Assembly (NCBI RefSeq): GCF_902459465.1
Contig: NC_047066.1
Span: 14,325,047 to 14,389,046 of the forward strand
Length of the DNA stretch: 64,000 nt
From: Asterias rubens
Lineage: Eukaryota; Echinodermata; Asteroidea; Forcipulatida; Asteriidae
Direction: 5' to 3'
A model generated the notes under the pieces. That model made no database searches. It was not told the origin of the DNA and worked only from the letters and a program-made list of their open reading frames with translations. Made by a program: the position numbers and the translations under genes. Shown one piece after another: positions 1 to 12,609 of the stretch. Numbering within the stretch: position 1 is the stretch's first letter; the number at the start of each line of letters is the position of its first letter.

Positions 1-159
1 CTTTATAGGTGTATTTAAAGTTGTAGCTTACATGGGTGCTAATAAATGGAAATGGTTGATAAAGTATAATTCTTTTTACTCACGCACAATTATTTTTTAA
101 ATTAATGAAATATATTAAGTATTGTATAGGGGGCCTATATATACAATGTTATCAATTAA

Positions 160-515
160 AGGCAAAAAAACTACTAGCATAAAACCTTACTTGGTAACGA
201 GTAATGAGGAGCTGTTGATAGTATAAAACACTGTGAGAAGCAGCTCCCTCTGAAGTAACGTAGTTTTCGAGAAAGAGGTAATTACCCGCGAGTTTGGTTT
301 CGAGACCCCAGATTTAGAATTTGAGGTCTCGAAATCAAGCATCTGAAAGAACACAACTTCGTGTGACAAGGGTGTTTTTTATTTAATTATTATCTCGCAA
401 CTTCGACGACCGATTCAGCTCAAATTTAGTTTGTTATTGTATGCATATGTTGAGATACACAAAGTGAAAATACTAGTCTTTGACAATTACCAATAGTGTC
501 CAGTGTCTCTAATGC
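160..515. repeat. MITE family A copy
   Basis: Copy of a roughly 330-bp repeat found at least six times in the window. Shared landmarks are TTGGTAACGAGTAAT, GAGCTGTTGATAGTATAAAA, CCCTCTGAAGTAACGTAG and the closing segment AATTACCAATAGTGTCCAGT. In complete copies the two ends are inverted repeats of GGACACTATTGGTAATT. Here the left terminus is lost and only the right one is present. There is no coding capacity, so this is a non-autonomous element. Confidence 0.75.
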
Positions 516-2059
516 GTTTTCCGGCGGACTTTTGGGCACTGTTCATGCATTGTTAGGAAACAATTGTTCCTACTGACTCTACTGAAAAGCATGAGAACCA
601 TATAACGGCCTACTTGTAAATGTATTGATGTTGTATTTTTAAAATTGTACAGTAACGGGGTGCTTATTAATATTTATGGCTGATAAAATTATAATTGCGT
701 TAATGAAGCAGAACAAAATAACAGTTCATACGTGTGTGTATAGTACCGTATACAATTGAGTAGATGTTACATTTGCATCGGGATAAAGAATATTAGTTTG
801 GTTTAACCCTTACACCGATGTGTGTAGGCCTAAGTACTATATACGCAGTATAGAAGGCTACTTTTCCTGAGTTCCTTGATCTTTTTTACAGGCATATTAG
901 CTACCGGGCAATCTCGGTGGTTTGTTTGGTAAGACACTGCTCAGGAAAGAACTGAGTAAAATGCATATGGTTAGAAAGATGTTTTGAAGGTAGAATATAA
1001 CGATCAACACAAATATGCCCCGAAATTGCGTGGTTTTACTTTAACTTTGTGAACTATATAACACGGTCGGCCAGTTTGACTCCACAAATTGTAGTTAGTT
1101 CACGGCGTATAGGCGATGTGACCTGATGTGACATCACATGTTTACAAAAACGCCACATAGCTGTGGACTTCCTGTAGGCTTGATTTGTACACAGCTCAAT
1201 GGAAGAAAACATAAAATCTTATATTTTGTGGATATTGCACTCTATAATTCTTATCAACTCCTGATATGATGAAAAGGGGCAGATCTCAACACTTGTCCAG
1301 CTTTTACTTTCATAACTCTTGGTTTTATGTGGAAATAACGTCACAAAATGTCAACTTTCCCATAGGACCAGTGTAGTATCTTGCCTGCCAGAATACTGAA
1401 AGAATGTACAAGGTCACACTTATTGTAAACAAGGTTCACATCATGGTCTATAAGGAAAACCGTGCAATTTCATCGGGGTAAAGAATTTCGAGACATTGTT
1501 TTGGCATCATATATATTCTACTTAAAAAAACATTCTTTCTAACTCTATCATGTTATATGCACTTAAAAAAAAACCACGGTTTTTAACTCTTTTCATAGAC
1601 CAACTCGCCCGATCCAAGGCAACGTGTCCCTTTAAAGTTGACTGTCGAGGTTGTAGCAAACAGGGATGATAAAAATGGTTGATTAAAAATATTTGTACTA
1701 TTCACGCACAATTTTGGAAAAGTTCGTAATGTAGGCCCCTATTATGTATTGAGTACAATGTTATCAAAGTAAACTTTCAGTGGACTTTGGGGGCACTGTG
1801 TGTGCATTGTGAAGAATCAAGTTCCTTTTATCTACCGACAAGCATTTTACTATGATAAGAAGTTAAGTAGGATTTGAAACTTTGCATGGTGGAAATAAGA
1901 TATAGAAGAGTTTGCGGTAACACCATGTAATAACAATATGTTCGTGATTACTGTAGCAGACATATTTGCTAAGGTGTAAACGTATCGTACATGTTAGCAA
2001 GAAATTTAGGCGGCCATCTTAACGCGTTCACGGTGAATTTGTATTGTTCCGTCATTCAT

Positions 2060-2216
2060 TGTGTTTATATAGTAAAGCAACGGAAGGTTTCTTCAGAGGG
2101 AGCCGGTTCTCACAATGTTTTCTACTATCAACAGTTCTCCATTGCTTGTTCCAAATAAGTTTATATGCTAACAATTGCTTTGAGTACTTACCAATAGTGT
2201 CCAGTGCCTTTAAGTG
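2060..2216. repeat. MITE family A, partial copy
   Basis: Partial copy in the opposite internal orientation to the 160-515 copy. It has the complementary AGGGAGCCGGTTCTCACAAT and TACTATCAACAGTTCTCC motifs and ends in CCAATAGTGTCCAGTGCC. The other half of the element is missing. Confidence 0.65.
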
Positions 2217-2261
2217 CTTTAAAATTAGGCCCTGGGTAAGGGGCAGCAGAGCGGTTCACTT

Positions 2262-2628
2262 AAAGCCGTTATACATTTTCGATACAGAAAAAAAAGGTTC
2301 ACAGATTTACAAATAATTTACAGGGTTTACAGAAGGTAATGGTGAAAGACTTCTCTTGAAATATTATTGTTCCATGAAATGCTATACTTTTTGAGAAAAC
2401 ATTAAAATATCAATTCTCGATTGCGAGAATAACGGATTTTTTTTAAACACATCGTGACACGGCGAAACGCGCGGAAACAAGAGTGGGTTTTCCCGTTATT
2501 TTCTCCCGACTCCGATGACCGATTGAGCCTAAATATTCACAGGTTTGTTATTTTATGTATAAGTTGCGATACACGAAGTGTGGGGCTTGAACAATACTGT
2601 TTACCGAAAGTGTATAATGGCTTTAAAG
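2262..2628. repeat. MITE family C copy
   Basis: Begins AAAGCCGTTATACA and ends TATAATGGCTTTAAA, which are imperfect terminal inverted repeats. The body shares TTACAGGGTTTACAGAAGG, ATGGTGAAAGACTTCTCTTG and GACTCCGATGACCGATTGAG with the copies at 14583 and 31096. It is about 365 bp and non-coding. Confidence 0.75.
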
Positions 2629-3771
2629 GGGATGCCCCTGCTGTTATTCAAAAGAGGGCGCTATTATAATAAGTTGTTCATATTTTGCCAAGGGGGGGCG
2701 GGGATAGAATATCCGGGGGACTGAATCTACTGCCACACCGGTGCCCAAGGGAACTCTGCCCCAATAATTTCTGTCCCCCATAATGGAACTTAACATGGGC
2801 TGGAGGATTCAAAAGAGGGCGCTATCAGAAAAGGTTTGCGCACAGTTTGCCGGGGGGGGGGGGGGGAACTTCCGGGGACTGAATTCTGCCACAACGGTGT
2901 GGGATGCACTCTCTGTTTTTGTTTTTCATTAGCGAAGAGTGTCATGAATGGCTTAACGGATTGATATTTTAAAATTGCCAAAAACTGAGAGACTCCTGGA
3001 AAAGGGTTTGGTCACTCTGAAATTTACGGTTTTTACACTTGGTTTATGTGCAACCAAAAACATGGGACGTAGTAGGCCCTATTACTACTAGTAGTCAAAG
3101 TAGGATCTCGCAGAGAGACGTTTTGCTATGGACCGCGACAGAAAGTAAAGGGGGTCAGCTGTCAGAATTCCTGCTATTGTGTAGCCTTGAGTCAAGGCGC
3201 ACGCAACACCCCCACATGTCTGGCAAGCCCTTAATATCACGCACATCGCGTTGGTCTTTTTTCGGCGTAATATCTGGGGGTGCCACCGCCGCGTGCGCCT
3301 TGATTAAAGGCTAGCTATTTCCGGGCGCCAGTGTCAAAGGGAATTCTGTCCGCCGGAGATTCAATAATTAGAAATTAACGTGGATGGTGGAAGAGGATTC
3401 AAAAGAGGGCGCTACCTAGAGTAGTTTGCTGTCATGGGGACAGAATCTCCTGCCACGCCATGTTATAGAATAAGGTTAAAGATAACTGGCAAGTTCATAC
3501 ATTCACTCGTGAGCTTAAGGCCAGCAAAAAGCGTCCAGGACCAGATGTGTGCCTCCCCGTGCCCCAGTTCATAAGCACCCCCCCCCCCCACACACACACA
3601 CACAAATAAAAAGTTCTTTCTTGGCGGTCAGCATATGGAATAGGGTGAAAAGAACATTATGAGAGTTGCAAACACATGACTTCAAAAATGTTTTAAAAAC
3701 CCACATCAGTCCCGATGGGATTATTAACGGGAAGGTACACGTTTGGTAACTACTCAAAACAAATATTAACT

Positions 3772-4105
3772 TAAAAACTGACTTGGTAACGAGCATTGGA
3801 GAGCTGTTGATAGTATAAAACATTGTGGAAACAACTCCCTCTGAAGTAACGTAGTTTTTGAGGCAGAGGTAACTTCTCACTAAAATAATAAGAGACTTCT
3901 TGTTAGTTAAGTCTTTTATTCCTATCTGAAAGCAAACAAATTCGTCCAACAAGGGTATTTTTTCTTTCATTTTCTCGCAACTTCAATGACCTATAGAGCT
4001 CCAATTTTCACATGCTTGTTGTTTAATCCTCATTGCTCATGTTGAGATGAACCAAGTGAGAAGACTGGTCTTTGACAATATTACCAAACGTGTACCTTCC
4101 CTTTA
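3772..4105. repeat. MITE family A copy
   Basis: Shares TTGGTAACGAGCATTGG, GAGCTGTTGATAGTATAAAA and CTGAAGTAACGTAG with the 160-515 copy. The right terminus is degraded to TTACCAAACGTGTACC. Confidence 0.7.
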
Positions 4106-4400
4106 AAACAGCTCGAAGGATTTTGGTCCCTGGTTTGAATACGAGCCTCACAAGCTCTTTGTTGCTCCTTTATTATGTTGGTGAATAAGTACAAAAGTAA
4201 ATAAAGTTCGACCTTCAATCTTTTGACGTGCACAGGGATTTGGTTTATGCAAGTCATTATCTGCGTGTGGAGGGTGTAGTCAACAAATACACGTCCGCCA
4301 ATTGTGTACCGACTGGCTCAGTTTTCAGTTTTTAGTCGAGACCGCAATACAAACTTCGGACCACTCCTGCTTTCCCCTTCGGGAGCTACCATAAATAAGC

Positions 4401-7400
4401 ATGTCTTTTCTTGTGAGCTCCTTGTTGGACATCCAGACAGCACTCCTCGGTGTGTTTGTCCTCCTCGTACTTGTCTGGCTGACAAGGAAGCCGAGAAACC
4501 TACCACCCGGGCCTCTCCGAGTGCCCATCATCGGGTCGGTCATGGCTGTTGTATGGGAGGCGTTACGACGGGGCACGGAACCCTACCGTATCTTCGCCAA
4601 GCTTGCCGAGAAGTACGGGACGGTTTTCCATGTGAAGATTTTCAACAAGACTGTTGTTGTCCTGAACGACTACGCGTCTGTGAGAGAGGCATTTGTCAAC
4701 CCGAAGCTGAGTGACCGACCTAAGCTACTTCTGAATGACTTTCTAAAGAGTGAAGGTAAAAAGGTGGCGTTTTGGATTTGAAGTATACTTGTTTGCAATA
4801 CAATATTGTACGTTGTCGATTCAAATGCTGCACAATAATATTGCTGCTGAGTTGCAGCTCTTGAACTTCAAGTTGAAATTAAGCAGGCCCTCGTGGATCT
4901 AAAAAAAAAAAGACCTCCCTGTTTCGAAGGAAGAGGGGGGGCGGGGCAGCTAGGAACTCTGCTTGCGTGTACAATGCCAATTATTTTTCCTAATAAAACT
5001 TGAAACACCAGTAGTAATGTAACCTATTATAACATACAGGTGCGTCGTCGATGCACGTTTTGATTTAACTATTCTGAGGCGCAAAAATGTCAAAACGGCG
5101 GTATGGATTAAAGTTTTAGAGAGGGATCAGCATTCAAATTAAGGCTGTTTTTAGAAGATTTCGGAAGGAAGGGACCATACTTTCAGGTTAACAAGTTGAT
5201 TTTAAAGGATTGAAGAAGGTGTGGATCAGAATTAGTTTAACAGGTTGATTTAGGAGGATTTAGGAACTTAGGAATCAGACATTCTGATTCTTCAATTCTA
5301 CAAAATAAGCATCTTAAATATACTTATTTTGTAGGACCGAAGAAGGAAGGGATCAGACAACCAAGTTAGCAGGTTGGTTTTAGATGATTTGGGAAGGTTC
5401 AGACATTTAGATTTACAGAAAGTAGGAATCAGACATTGTTTTATGGGGCTGAAGAAAGTATGGATGAGACATCCATATTAGCAGGTTGATTATTTTGGAG
5501 GATTGAGGAAGGTGGGGATCAGCATTCAGATTAATAGGTTGATTTTGAGAGGAGTTAAGAAAGTAGGTATTAGAATCAGATTACCAGGATTGAGGAAGGA
5601 AGGGATCAGACACCCAGATTAATAGGTTGATTTTAGAGGAATCGAGGAAAGAAGGGACCCTAGTTAAGATTACAAGGTTCCAAACATTCAGATTAATAGA
5701 GTTATTGTGGAAGGTAGTGACCCTACAATTGGATCAACAGGTTGAATTGGGAGGATTGAAGAATGTAAGGATTTATAATATGATTAACAGGTTCATTTTG
5801 GAGGATTAAGTAGGGTAGGGATCCTACATTCAAATTAACAGGGTTAAGTTTTGAGGATTGATGATTTAAAAAAAATTTTTTTTTAATGCAAGTCGCGAGA
5901 CACAAAGCCTGGAGGCCACTTCAAGGTGTGGGCTACAATTATTTTTTCTAGAGGCTGTTGCCACCTACTCCTAGGGCTGAAACAGGGTTACCCCTTTTAC
6001 AGTCCATACGGATGTAGGCTTTGGTATCATCAATCTGAAGCCTGGCCGGTAGAGCAGAAATCACTAACTCCCCAAATTTACACAGCAAGTGTCACAACCG
6101 GGATTCAAACCCACACTCTGCTGATCAAACACCAGAGCTTGAAACCGGTGCTCTGAACCGTTTGGCCATGACACGGGATAAGACATTCAGAATAATAGGT
6201 TGATTTTGAAGAAGCTCAAGAAGATGGGGATCCTACATTTAGATTGAAAGAATGATTTTTTAGGTTGAGGAAGGTAGGGGCGAGACATTCATATGTTAAC
6301 TGACAATTTTTGGAGTACAAAGTTGATGGCTCTTATTACCAGATTTTTAGATCAGCTCTTTAACCAGTGGAGTTTGTTAAACTGTATTTTCCTCATATAC
6401 AGGGGTAGCTACTGCATCAGGGGAGAGATGGGTGGAGCTTCGACGCTTCTGCCTGACTGTTCTAAGGAGTTTTGGGGTCGGAAGGTCAAGCTTCGAGGAT
6501 CAGATCGGCACCGAGGCTAAAGCGTTGATGGATGAGATGGTCAAGTTTGATGGGAAGCCTTTCAACCCGAAGACCCTCCTCAGCAATGCCGTGTCCAACG
6601 TTGTCTGCGCCGTGGTCTTAGGACAACGTTATGAGTACTCCGACCGCAGATTCACAGAACTGCTCTCCCTTCTGAGTCGCAACGTTCAACTCCTTGGGCC
6701 AGCAGGGTTCTTGAAAATGACATTTTACTCGCCCCACTTTCGTCATGTTCCTTTCTCTGGACTGGGTGAAATAGAAAACAATTTTGGAAAACTCACACAG
6801 TTTCTAAAGAACATCATCGATAATCATCGTGAGAATTTTGATGCTGACAATGTGAAAGATTTAACTGATGCGTACCTACTGGAGATCCAAGGTTCACCGG
6901 AAGAGAGGGTCACTGATGGGGTTAACAAATCAACAAAGCATTGGCATCTCAACGAATGCAACATGATTGGGACCATAGTGAATCTGTTTGCAGCCGGCAC
7001 GGAGACAACAGCCACGACACTTCAGTGGAGCATCTTGTACATGATGGCTTACCCAGACATCCAGAAGCGTGTCCACGCAGAGATCGACGCCACAGTTGGT
7101 CGCAATCGGTTGCCTCGTCTGGCCGACAAGCCCGGGCTAAACTTCACCTATGCTGTCGTATTAGAGGTTCAGCGCTTGGCCTCCATTGCAGCCATTGGAC
7201 CCCCTCACTGTGCAAGCGAAGACACCAAGATCTCTGGTTTCAACATACCTAAAGACGCTATCCTGATCCCAAACTTGTGGAACATCTTCCGAGACCCGAG
7301 TGTTTGGCCTGAGCCACTAGAGTTCAAACCTGAGAGATTTTTGAACGCTGAAGGCAAGGCTGTGAAACCGGAGGAGTTGATACCATTCAGTACTGGTGAG

Positions 7401-8254
7401 TGAGCCAAGATTTCCCATCAAAACATTTTCATTACGGTCTTTGTCCAAGATGAAGTATTTTACACTCTTTATAGGGACTATTGAGTTGTTATGATGCCAT
7501 CGCCACACAGCAGTGCACATTGTTATTTGTATGGAGAAACTGAGGCCCAACACAAACGCAGGTGGGCTCGAGGAAAGAGCCCTTTACATGGGGTTTATAA
7601 CATGAACATGGAATGACCGATATTCAAGCCCACGACCTTTGCAATTCAGAAGCAGTGTCTTACCAACTAGACCACCAAAAAAGCCTGGTAGCTAGAGGCA
7701 GTTTGAATCCTATAGTTTAGCAGCGATTAGCAGCGGGTACCGCAACGATTTAATCGATGGAAATTTGCTTCTGGGATAGAGAATAATAATTTTGGTTTTA
7801 CCCATATACATGTACACCGATGTGTGTTAGCACTATATGCTCAGTACTTCCCCAAGCTCTGTGAAAAAAAATTCACAAGCACATTACTCGGTGGGATTCG
7901 AACCAACGACCTTTGCAACTCTACATCAGTGTCTTTGCTACTAGACCACCAAGATTGCCCGGTAGCTAAAGGCAGTTGGAGAAAATTATGTGCATTGTGG
8001 ATAATGAAGAAGTTAATTACAAAGATTTTTTTTTTAACCATATGATTTATATTTTATGCATTGATGATCTAGGTCGGCGAAGCTGCATCGGCGAGCATCT
8101 GGCCAAGATGGAGATTTTCGTCTTCTTCTGTTACTTCATGCATCGGTTTGAGTTCAAGAAACCAGACAACTCACCGCCGCTGAACCTCAAGGCTAAACCT
8201 GGTTTAACCCACTCTCCAGTTCCCTTTGACACACGTGCCATCAAACGTGACTAA
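4401..8254 (+). CDS. Cytochrome P450, CYP2-like microsomal monooxygenase (3 exons)
   Basis: Membrane-bound haem monooxygenase, probably on the ER; the substrate cannot be told from sequence. Exons are 4401-4755, 6403-7395 and 8073-8254, joined by GT-AG introns, both in phase 1. The lengths sum to 1530 nt, giving 509 residues plus stop, the normal size for the family. In order: an N-terminal hydrophobic anchor (residues 8-27), the LPPGP hinge (34-38), C-helix W128xxxR132 across the first splice, I-helix AGTETT (316-321), ExxR as EVQR (373-376), PERF (428-431) and the haem loop F447-S-T-G-R-R-S-C454-I-G. The second splice falls inside the haem loop, so exon 3 (from 8073) is required for function. 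I chose the ATG at 4401 because it opens the signal anchor. All diagnostic residues are present, so it looks functional. Having only two coding introns is unusual next to nine-exon vertebrate CYP2 genes. It is convergent with the RNFT-like gene. Confidence 0.93.
5150..6300. repeat. Diverged minisatellite in P450 intron 1
   Basis: About twenty imperfect units of roughly 50 bp. Recurring words are GATTGAGGAAGG, GGGATCAGACATTCAGATTA and AACAGGTTGATTTTGGAGGA. Unit length and sequence vary, and the array is interrupted by a SINE at about 5880-6178, after which the same unit resumes (6180-6300). Confidence 0.85.
5880..6178 (-). mobile_element. tRNA-derived SINE (class-II tRNA-like head) inside the minisatellite
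   Basis: On the minus strand the 5' part reads TGTCATGGCCAAACGGTTCA (A-box region) and GTGTGGGTTTGAATCCCGG (B box), a tRNA-like head with a long variable arm. The body then contains GGGTAACCCTGTTTCAGCCC. The same body recurs at 42660-43025 and 43115-43430. It splits the minisatellite, so it inserted after the array formed. Confidence 0.8.
7600..7985 (-). repeat. Second tRNA-like SINE family, fragments in P450 intron 2
   Basis: Two adjacent fragments. The better one (about 7740-7975) reads on the minus strand CTTGGTGGTCTAGTAGCAAA (A-box-like) and GTCGTTGGTTCGAATCCCAC (B-box-like). It continues into a body containing the complement of CACCGATGTGTGTTAGCACT. Related pieces are at 780-930 and 27295-27740. 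These are SINE relics, not functional tRNA genes: the stems do not close. Confidence 0.6.
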
Positions 8255-9413
8255 CGCTATAACCTACAATGGCCTTTCATGGCAAAACAGCGCAACTCAA
8301 TTTTTTAAGATCCTTTCTAGGTGAGTTGAGGGCTGTTTTGTTTCCATTTCATAGTATCAAAGGCAGAAGTCAAAAAGAAGTTGATCAGGATTGGTGATGT
8401 TTTTCAAAACAAACAAATGACACTCAAAAAGTTCAGTAAAGCATTATATTAAATTTAACAAGAAAAAAAAGAATGAACAAAAATTTGATCATTTCTTAGA
8501 GGAGTAATTTCTATTTTTAATCAAGGTACTCAGTTTGCAAGCTGTCCCATGAAATACGAAAAACAATCAAATAATTAATGCCTTTTAAAAACCCATTGCT
8601 ACTCACTCAGATGTTTAAATTCAGTCAAGCATTAACATTCCATGGACAGCTACACACATGAGTGCTTTCAGTAAAACAGGCATGACCTCTTTTAAATGAT
8701 CAATTTCTTTCATTCTTTTTCCAGATGAGCAGGACAGAATGCACGTTTAATATGTGCATCACTGGGTTTTTGAGTGTCAGTTGTTTTTTAAATCATAAAT
8801 CTCAGACAACTTCATTTGAGTTTTGAATATTATAACATGTCTTACATCGACCTCTTTTTACACTTTCGGCCCATTTCTCTGACAAAACGGGGTAGCTCTG
8901 TACTTGCTTTACTCAGCATGTAATTTTCGAGTTCCAATGGAACGGCTGTACTCCCGTTATCAATACGGAATACAATATAGTTATATTGCCAATTCATCCT
9001 TATATAACTTTACATTTGGTAACTCATTCTAGGAAATGGCAAGCTCCCTATCAAAATCCTTTGTGCAAATGAACAAATATATGCAAAACTTTGTAAAAAC
9101 AGAGAGCAGTCTGAATTGGATTGGGACATCTTCTGCTTCGGTCAAGCGCTAGCCGATTATCAATTCAAGGCAATTTTGTATGGTGCCTACATATGATCCT
9201 CTTACAGCGTGGCAAATTGTTATCGCTAGATTTAATTTTAACTTATATCAGAAAGACAAACAAACCTGTGTTGCTCCCAGTGACCATAATCATTTGCTTA
9301 AACATTATTTTTACTAGTTTTTTTTTATGGCTTTGGCCGATTGAAACATGTGACATTTACAACTGCATCATTTTGCACAGCAATCAGAAAGTTCAATAAG
9401 CAGCACATTGTAA

Positions 9414-9577
<164 letters not shown>

Positions 9578-10369
9578 TACCAGCTCTTCTATAGCGCATT
9601 TCCCCCCCCCCCCAAAAAAAGATAAATGCGCTTAACATACAAAAATAGTTCAAATCGTTTTTTAAGCTTTTGCTTTTTAATGTTAAGACTTTAGATCATG
9701 AAATAATAATATTTTTTTGTTTGTTCATAAATACTGTGATATTTTACAATAAATAACGCGGGAAAAGGTCATGATCCAAGCAATGTTAAAGGAACATTAC
9801 AAAATTGCTTTTTGCTAACAAAACAGTTGCTGGCAGTATACATGTAAGCACTTTATATAATCCACCATATACATAAATTGACATACCGGTAGAAGCTTAA
9901 AATCGTCCATCTGGGTCACGAAAAAATAGTTAAAAAAAAAACGCTTACTGCTTGACATGTTAAAATTATTTCTCATCAAATACTAAGACTTCATACAGAT
10001 ATATTTCAAGGGATGTTTCCTACTATCATCATCATTAGACTCTGTAAGTTTTATGTAAATCTGTGATCCTAGACGAATTTTTCTTACAAATTCTGTAATA
10101 TTCCTTTTACTGGTATAAATATAATATCAAAGTTAATGGAAGAGCTTAAAATGGTGCTGTGTTGGGTGGACTGAAAAGTTTCCTTCTTTTTCCAATGTTT
10201 TTGGAGTAAACTCCTGTGCGTTTATAATGATCCCAAAATGGAAGCCAGGAAGTAAGCATAATAAGCAAAGACATTTTTAGGCTAACTGCACAGCTCCTAA
10301 ACTTCTTTTAGCAATTTCGTTTTCGTTTCCACGTTTTCCATCAGTGTTGACAAAAGCGTTTAGTAAATT

Positions 10370-10663
10370 CTAAACCAACAAATCTTCATTATATTTTTTG
10401 TATGATGTATAACGCTAGAATAAAAAACATGTATTGTACCATTCATAACAGCAAAGCAGAACTTAGTGTTTTATCGGAAAGGTCAGATATTTTTTAATGA
10501 CTGCTTAGAATTTTGTTTTTTAAACCAATGAATCTTCATTATGTGTTTGTGCGATGTATAATTCTTAGAGAAAAACCATTTATATATGATACTGTTCATA
10601 ACAGCAAAGCAGAATTCAGTGTTTTATTGGAAAGATAAGATTTTTGATTTTAATGACTGCTTA
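10370..10663. repeat. Tandem duplication, unit about 150 bp
   Basis: Two adjacent diverged units begin CTAAACCAACAAATCTTC (10370) and TTAAACCAATGAATCTTC (about 10520). Both contain CATAACAGCAAAGCAGAA and end in AATGACTGCTTAGAA. It is non-coding, and there is no terminal inverted repeat to suggest transposition. Confidence 0.8.
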
Positions 10664-11089
10664 GAAAGAAAAAAAATATTTAGCATTGTTCAGCGAATTA
10701 GATTATTTTGCATAGGCCTATCTGAATCTATTTCATAAAGCTTTTTTAAAGAACAGAAAATACTGCTCGACAAATTTCTTTGCTAAGCAAAACTTGAGTG
10801 GAGCACCAACCATAACAATGCAAACTTAATGTAATTTGGTCTGGTAACCTGATTCTGCTAAGCAATACTATTCTGCGCTTAGTGAGTTTTTTGTGCTTAC
10901 AGGCTTTACGCAACCAGGGCCCAGATGAATTAAAGGAAAATAATTATACAAATGTTTGTTTTAATACAATAAAGGCTTCTTGCTCACTCAACTGCTATGA
11001 TGTATACTTCAGTTTCATTTAAAAACAAATATATTGTCGCCCTTCCTTGTCCCTTTTGGAGTAAAACAAGAAATCAGACAGTCATTCAA

Positions 11090-11345
11090 ATGAAAGGGAA
11101 AGGGCACCAAGGCATCTTCGCCTTCAGTAAAGGGCACCTCTATAGAGAACATTGCAGGCCTGGATTAACATGCAGGCCACGGAGACCATGGCGTCCATTG
11201 CCCCTGGTCTTGGCCTTGGTGCCCTTTCATAAGTTTCCCATTGACTGTAAGATTTTCCAATGGAAGTGCCCTTTTACAGATAAAATTCCAGGCCTGCAAA
11301 GTATATTTTGCACAGGAATATTTCGAGGGGCACCAAGGCAATGAG
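11090..11345. repeat. Dispersed repeat family K ('GGGCACCAAGGC')
   Basis: The most complete copy of a family defined by GAAAGGGAAAGGGCACCAAG at one side, an internal GGCCTGGA, and an inverted-looking GGGGCACCAAGGCAATGA near the other side. Related pieces lie at about 12826-13160, 27368-27530, 39252-39424, 57285-57352 and 58409-58590. It is non-coding; its class is not determined. Confidence 0.6.
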
Positions 11346-12237
11346 TAAGACCAAGGCCAATGAGGAAATTGCCCCTGTAAAGTATCAGGCCGGCATAGCT
11401 GTTCCCTGCCTCTGTAAAAACCAAAATTGGCTGTATAACCACCTATGCAAAGTAGTTTGAATCCAGCTGCTTCTGAAACTTATGCCTTTTTCTTTACTGA
11501 CATCACAAAACTCCGCCTTTTGACCTATTGGTCAACATGGATCGGCTTCGTGTAACGAGAAAGCCAAATGAGATAGAATCTTTCACCATGAAAACTTTTA
11601 ACCAAACAAATTGTTAATGATCGTGACGCTTGATGCGATCAACGCTGCCACTAGCAACAAGTTCAAAGCTTGCGGACAACAATGGTAAATTGTCCAATAG
11701 TCTACATTCAGAGACTCGTATTTATAAAAAAAAAAATAAAAAAATACCTATATGATGGAGTCAATGGAGTCACGATATTACTGAACAAAAACTGTGAAAT
11801 AACTCTACTATTCTCAAACACTTTGGCTCTAATCAAAAACGACTGGTTTTACTCTAGAAAAAGAAAAATTTAAGCATTGTTGGCAAAACAATTTCAAAAG
11901 GAAATGACCATTGTTATATACAATATACATGTATATTGTACCATAATTTCCAATCTCACTCATGCTGTAAACACCGCGCAGCGCGTACAACTCTCAGCCT
12001 GTGTGAGGGCGCCATTTGGCCTCTGTGACGTTATATGCAAGGGGGTCTATGATTAAGAAAAACGGTATATTGCTAGTTTTTCTGCTTACACACCTCTTTC
12101 CATGCCTTATATTGAGTGATGGATTTGCACCCTAAAAAGCAGCCACGATTATTGTTACTTTTATTACATGACAGAGGATAATATCACCAAAATTAAAATA
12201 AATAAATGTACCCAAACTTTAATTATATCTTTGTTTT

Positions 12238-12560
12238 AATACTGGACACTGGACACTATTGGTAATTATTACTCAAAATATTTGTGAGCATACAAACTTA
12301 CTTGGCATTGAGCAAAGACACAATTTCTCACTCAAATATTAAAAGACTTCAGGCCAACTGCTTTTTTAGGCATCTGAAAGCACCCAGGTTGTGCAACAAG
12401 GGTGTTTTTCTTTCATTATTCTCTTGCATCTTGGATCATTTTTCTCTTGCATCTTCGATGACCAATTCAGCCAAAGATGTGTTAGGTTATGCATATTGGG
12501 ATACACCAAATGAGAATACTGGCCTTTGACAAATTACCAAAGGTGTCTAGTGCCTTTAAC
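12238..12560. repeat. MITE family A copy with both termini
   Basis: Left end GGACACTATTGGTAATTATT and right end ATTACCAAAGGTGTCTAGTG are inverted repeats. The internal part is diverged from other copies. It lies about 50 bp downstream of the RNFT-like stop codon on that gene's strand, so it probably forms part of its 3' UTR. Confidence 0.7.
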
Positions 12561-12609
12561 GCACTTTGACTTTTCAATCATTGAATAGAACAGAGCTACA
12601 TACTTTATC

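Larger units (their letters stand above)
1..4400. other. Gene-poor 5' spacer made of decayed repeats
   Basis: I see no coding exon here. The open frames are short and have no recognisable domain. Identifiable pieces are copies of two MITE families (listed separately), a decayed SINE piece near 780-930 carrying the fragment CACCGATGTGTGT also seen near 7820 and 27690, a fragment of the 'GGAACACGTTGCCTTGG' hairpin MITE near 940-1090 and 1600-1640, and mononucleotide runs such as G14 near 2853 and a C/CA run at 3577-3603. The P450 promoter should lie just before 4401, but I could not define a core motif. Confidence 0.6.

Noticed and set aside
7880..7980. tRNA gene on the minus strand (GGTTCGAATCC-type B boxes here and at 27095, 27324, 28805, 34905, 42950 and 43185)
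   Set aside because: Acceptor and anticodon stems do not close, and each is fused to a repeated body or ATT tail. These are SINE heads, not functional tRNAs.
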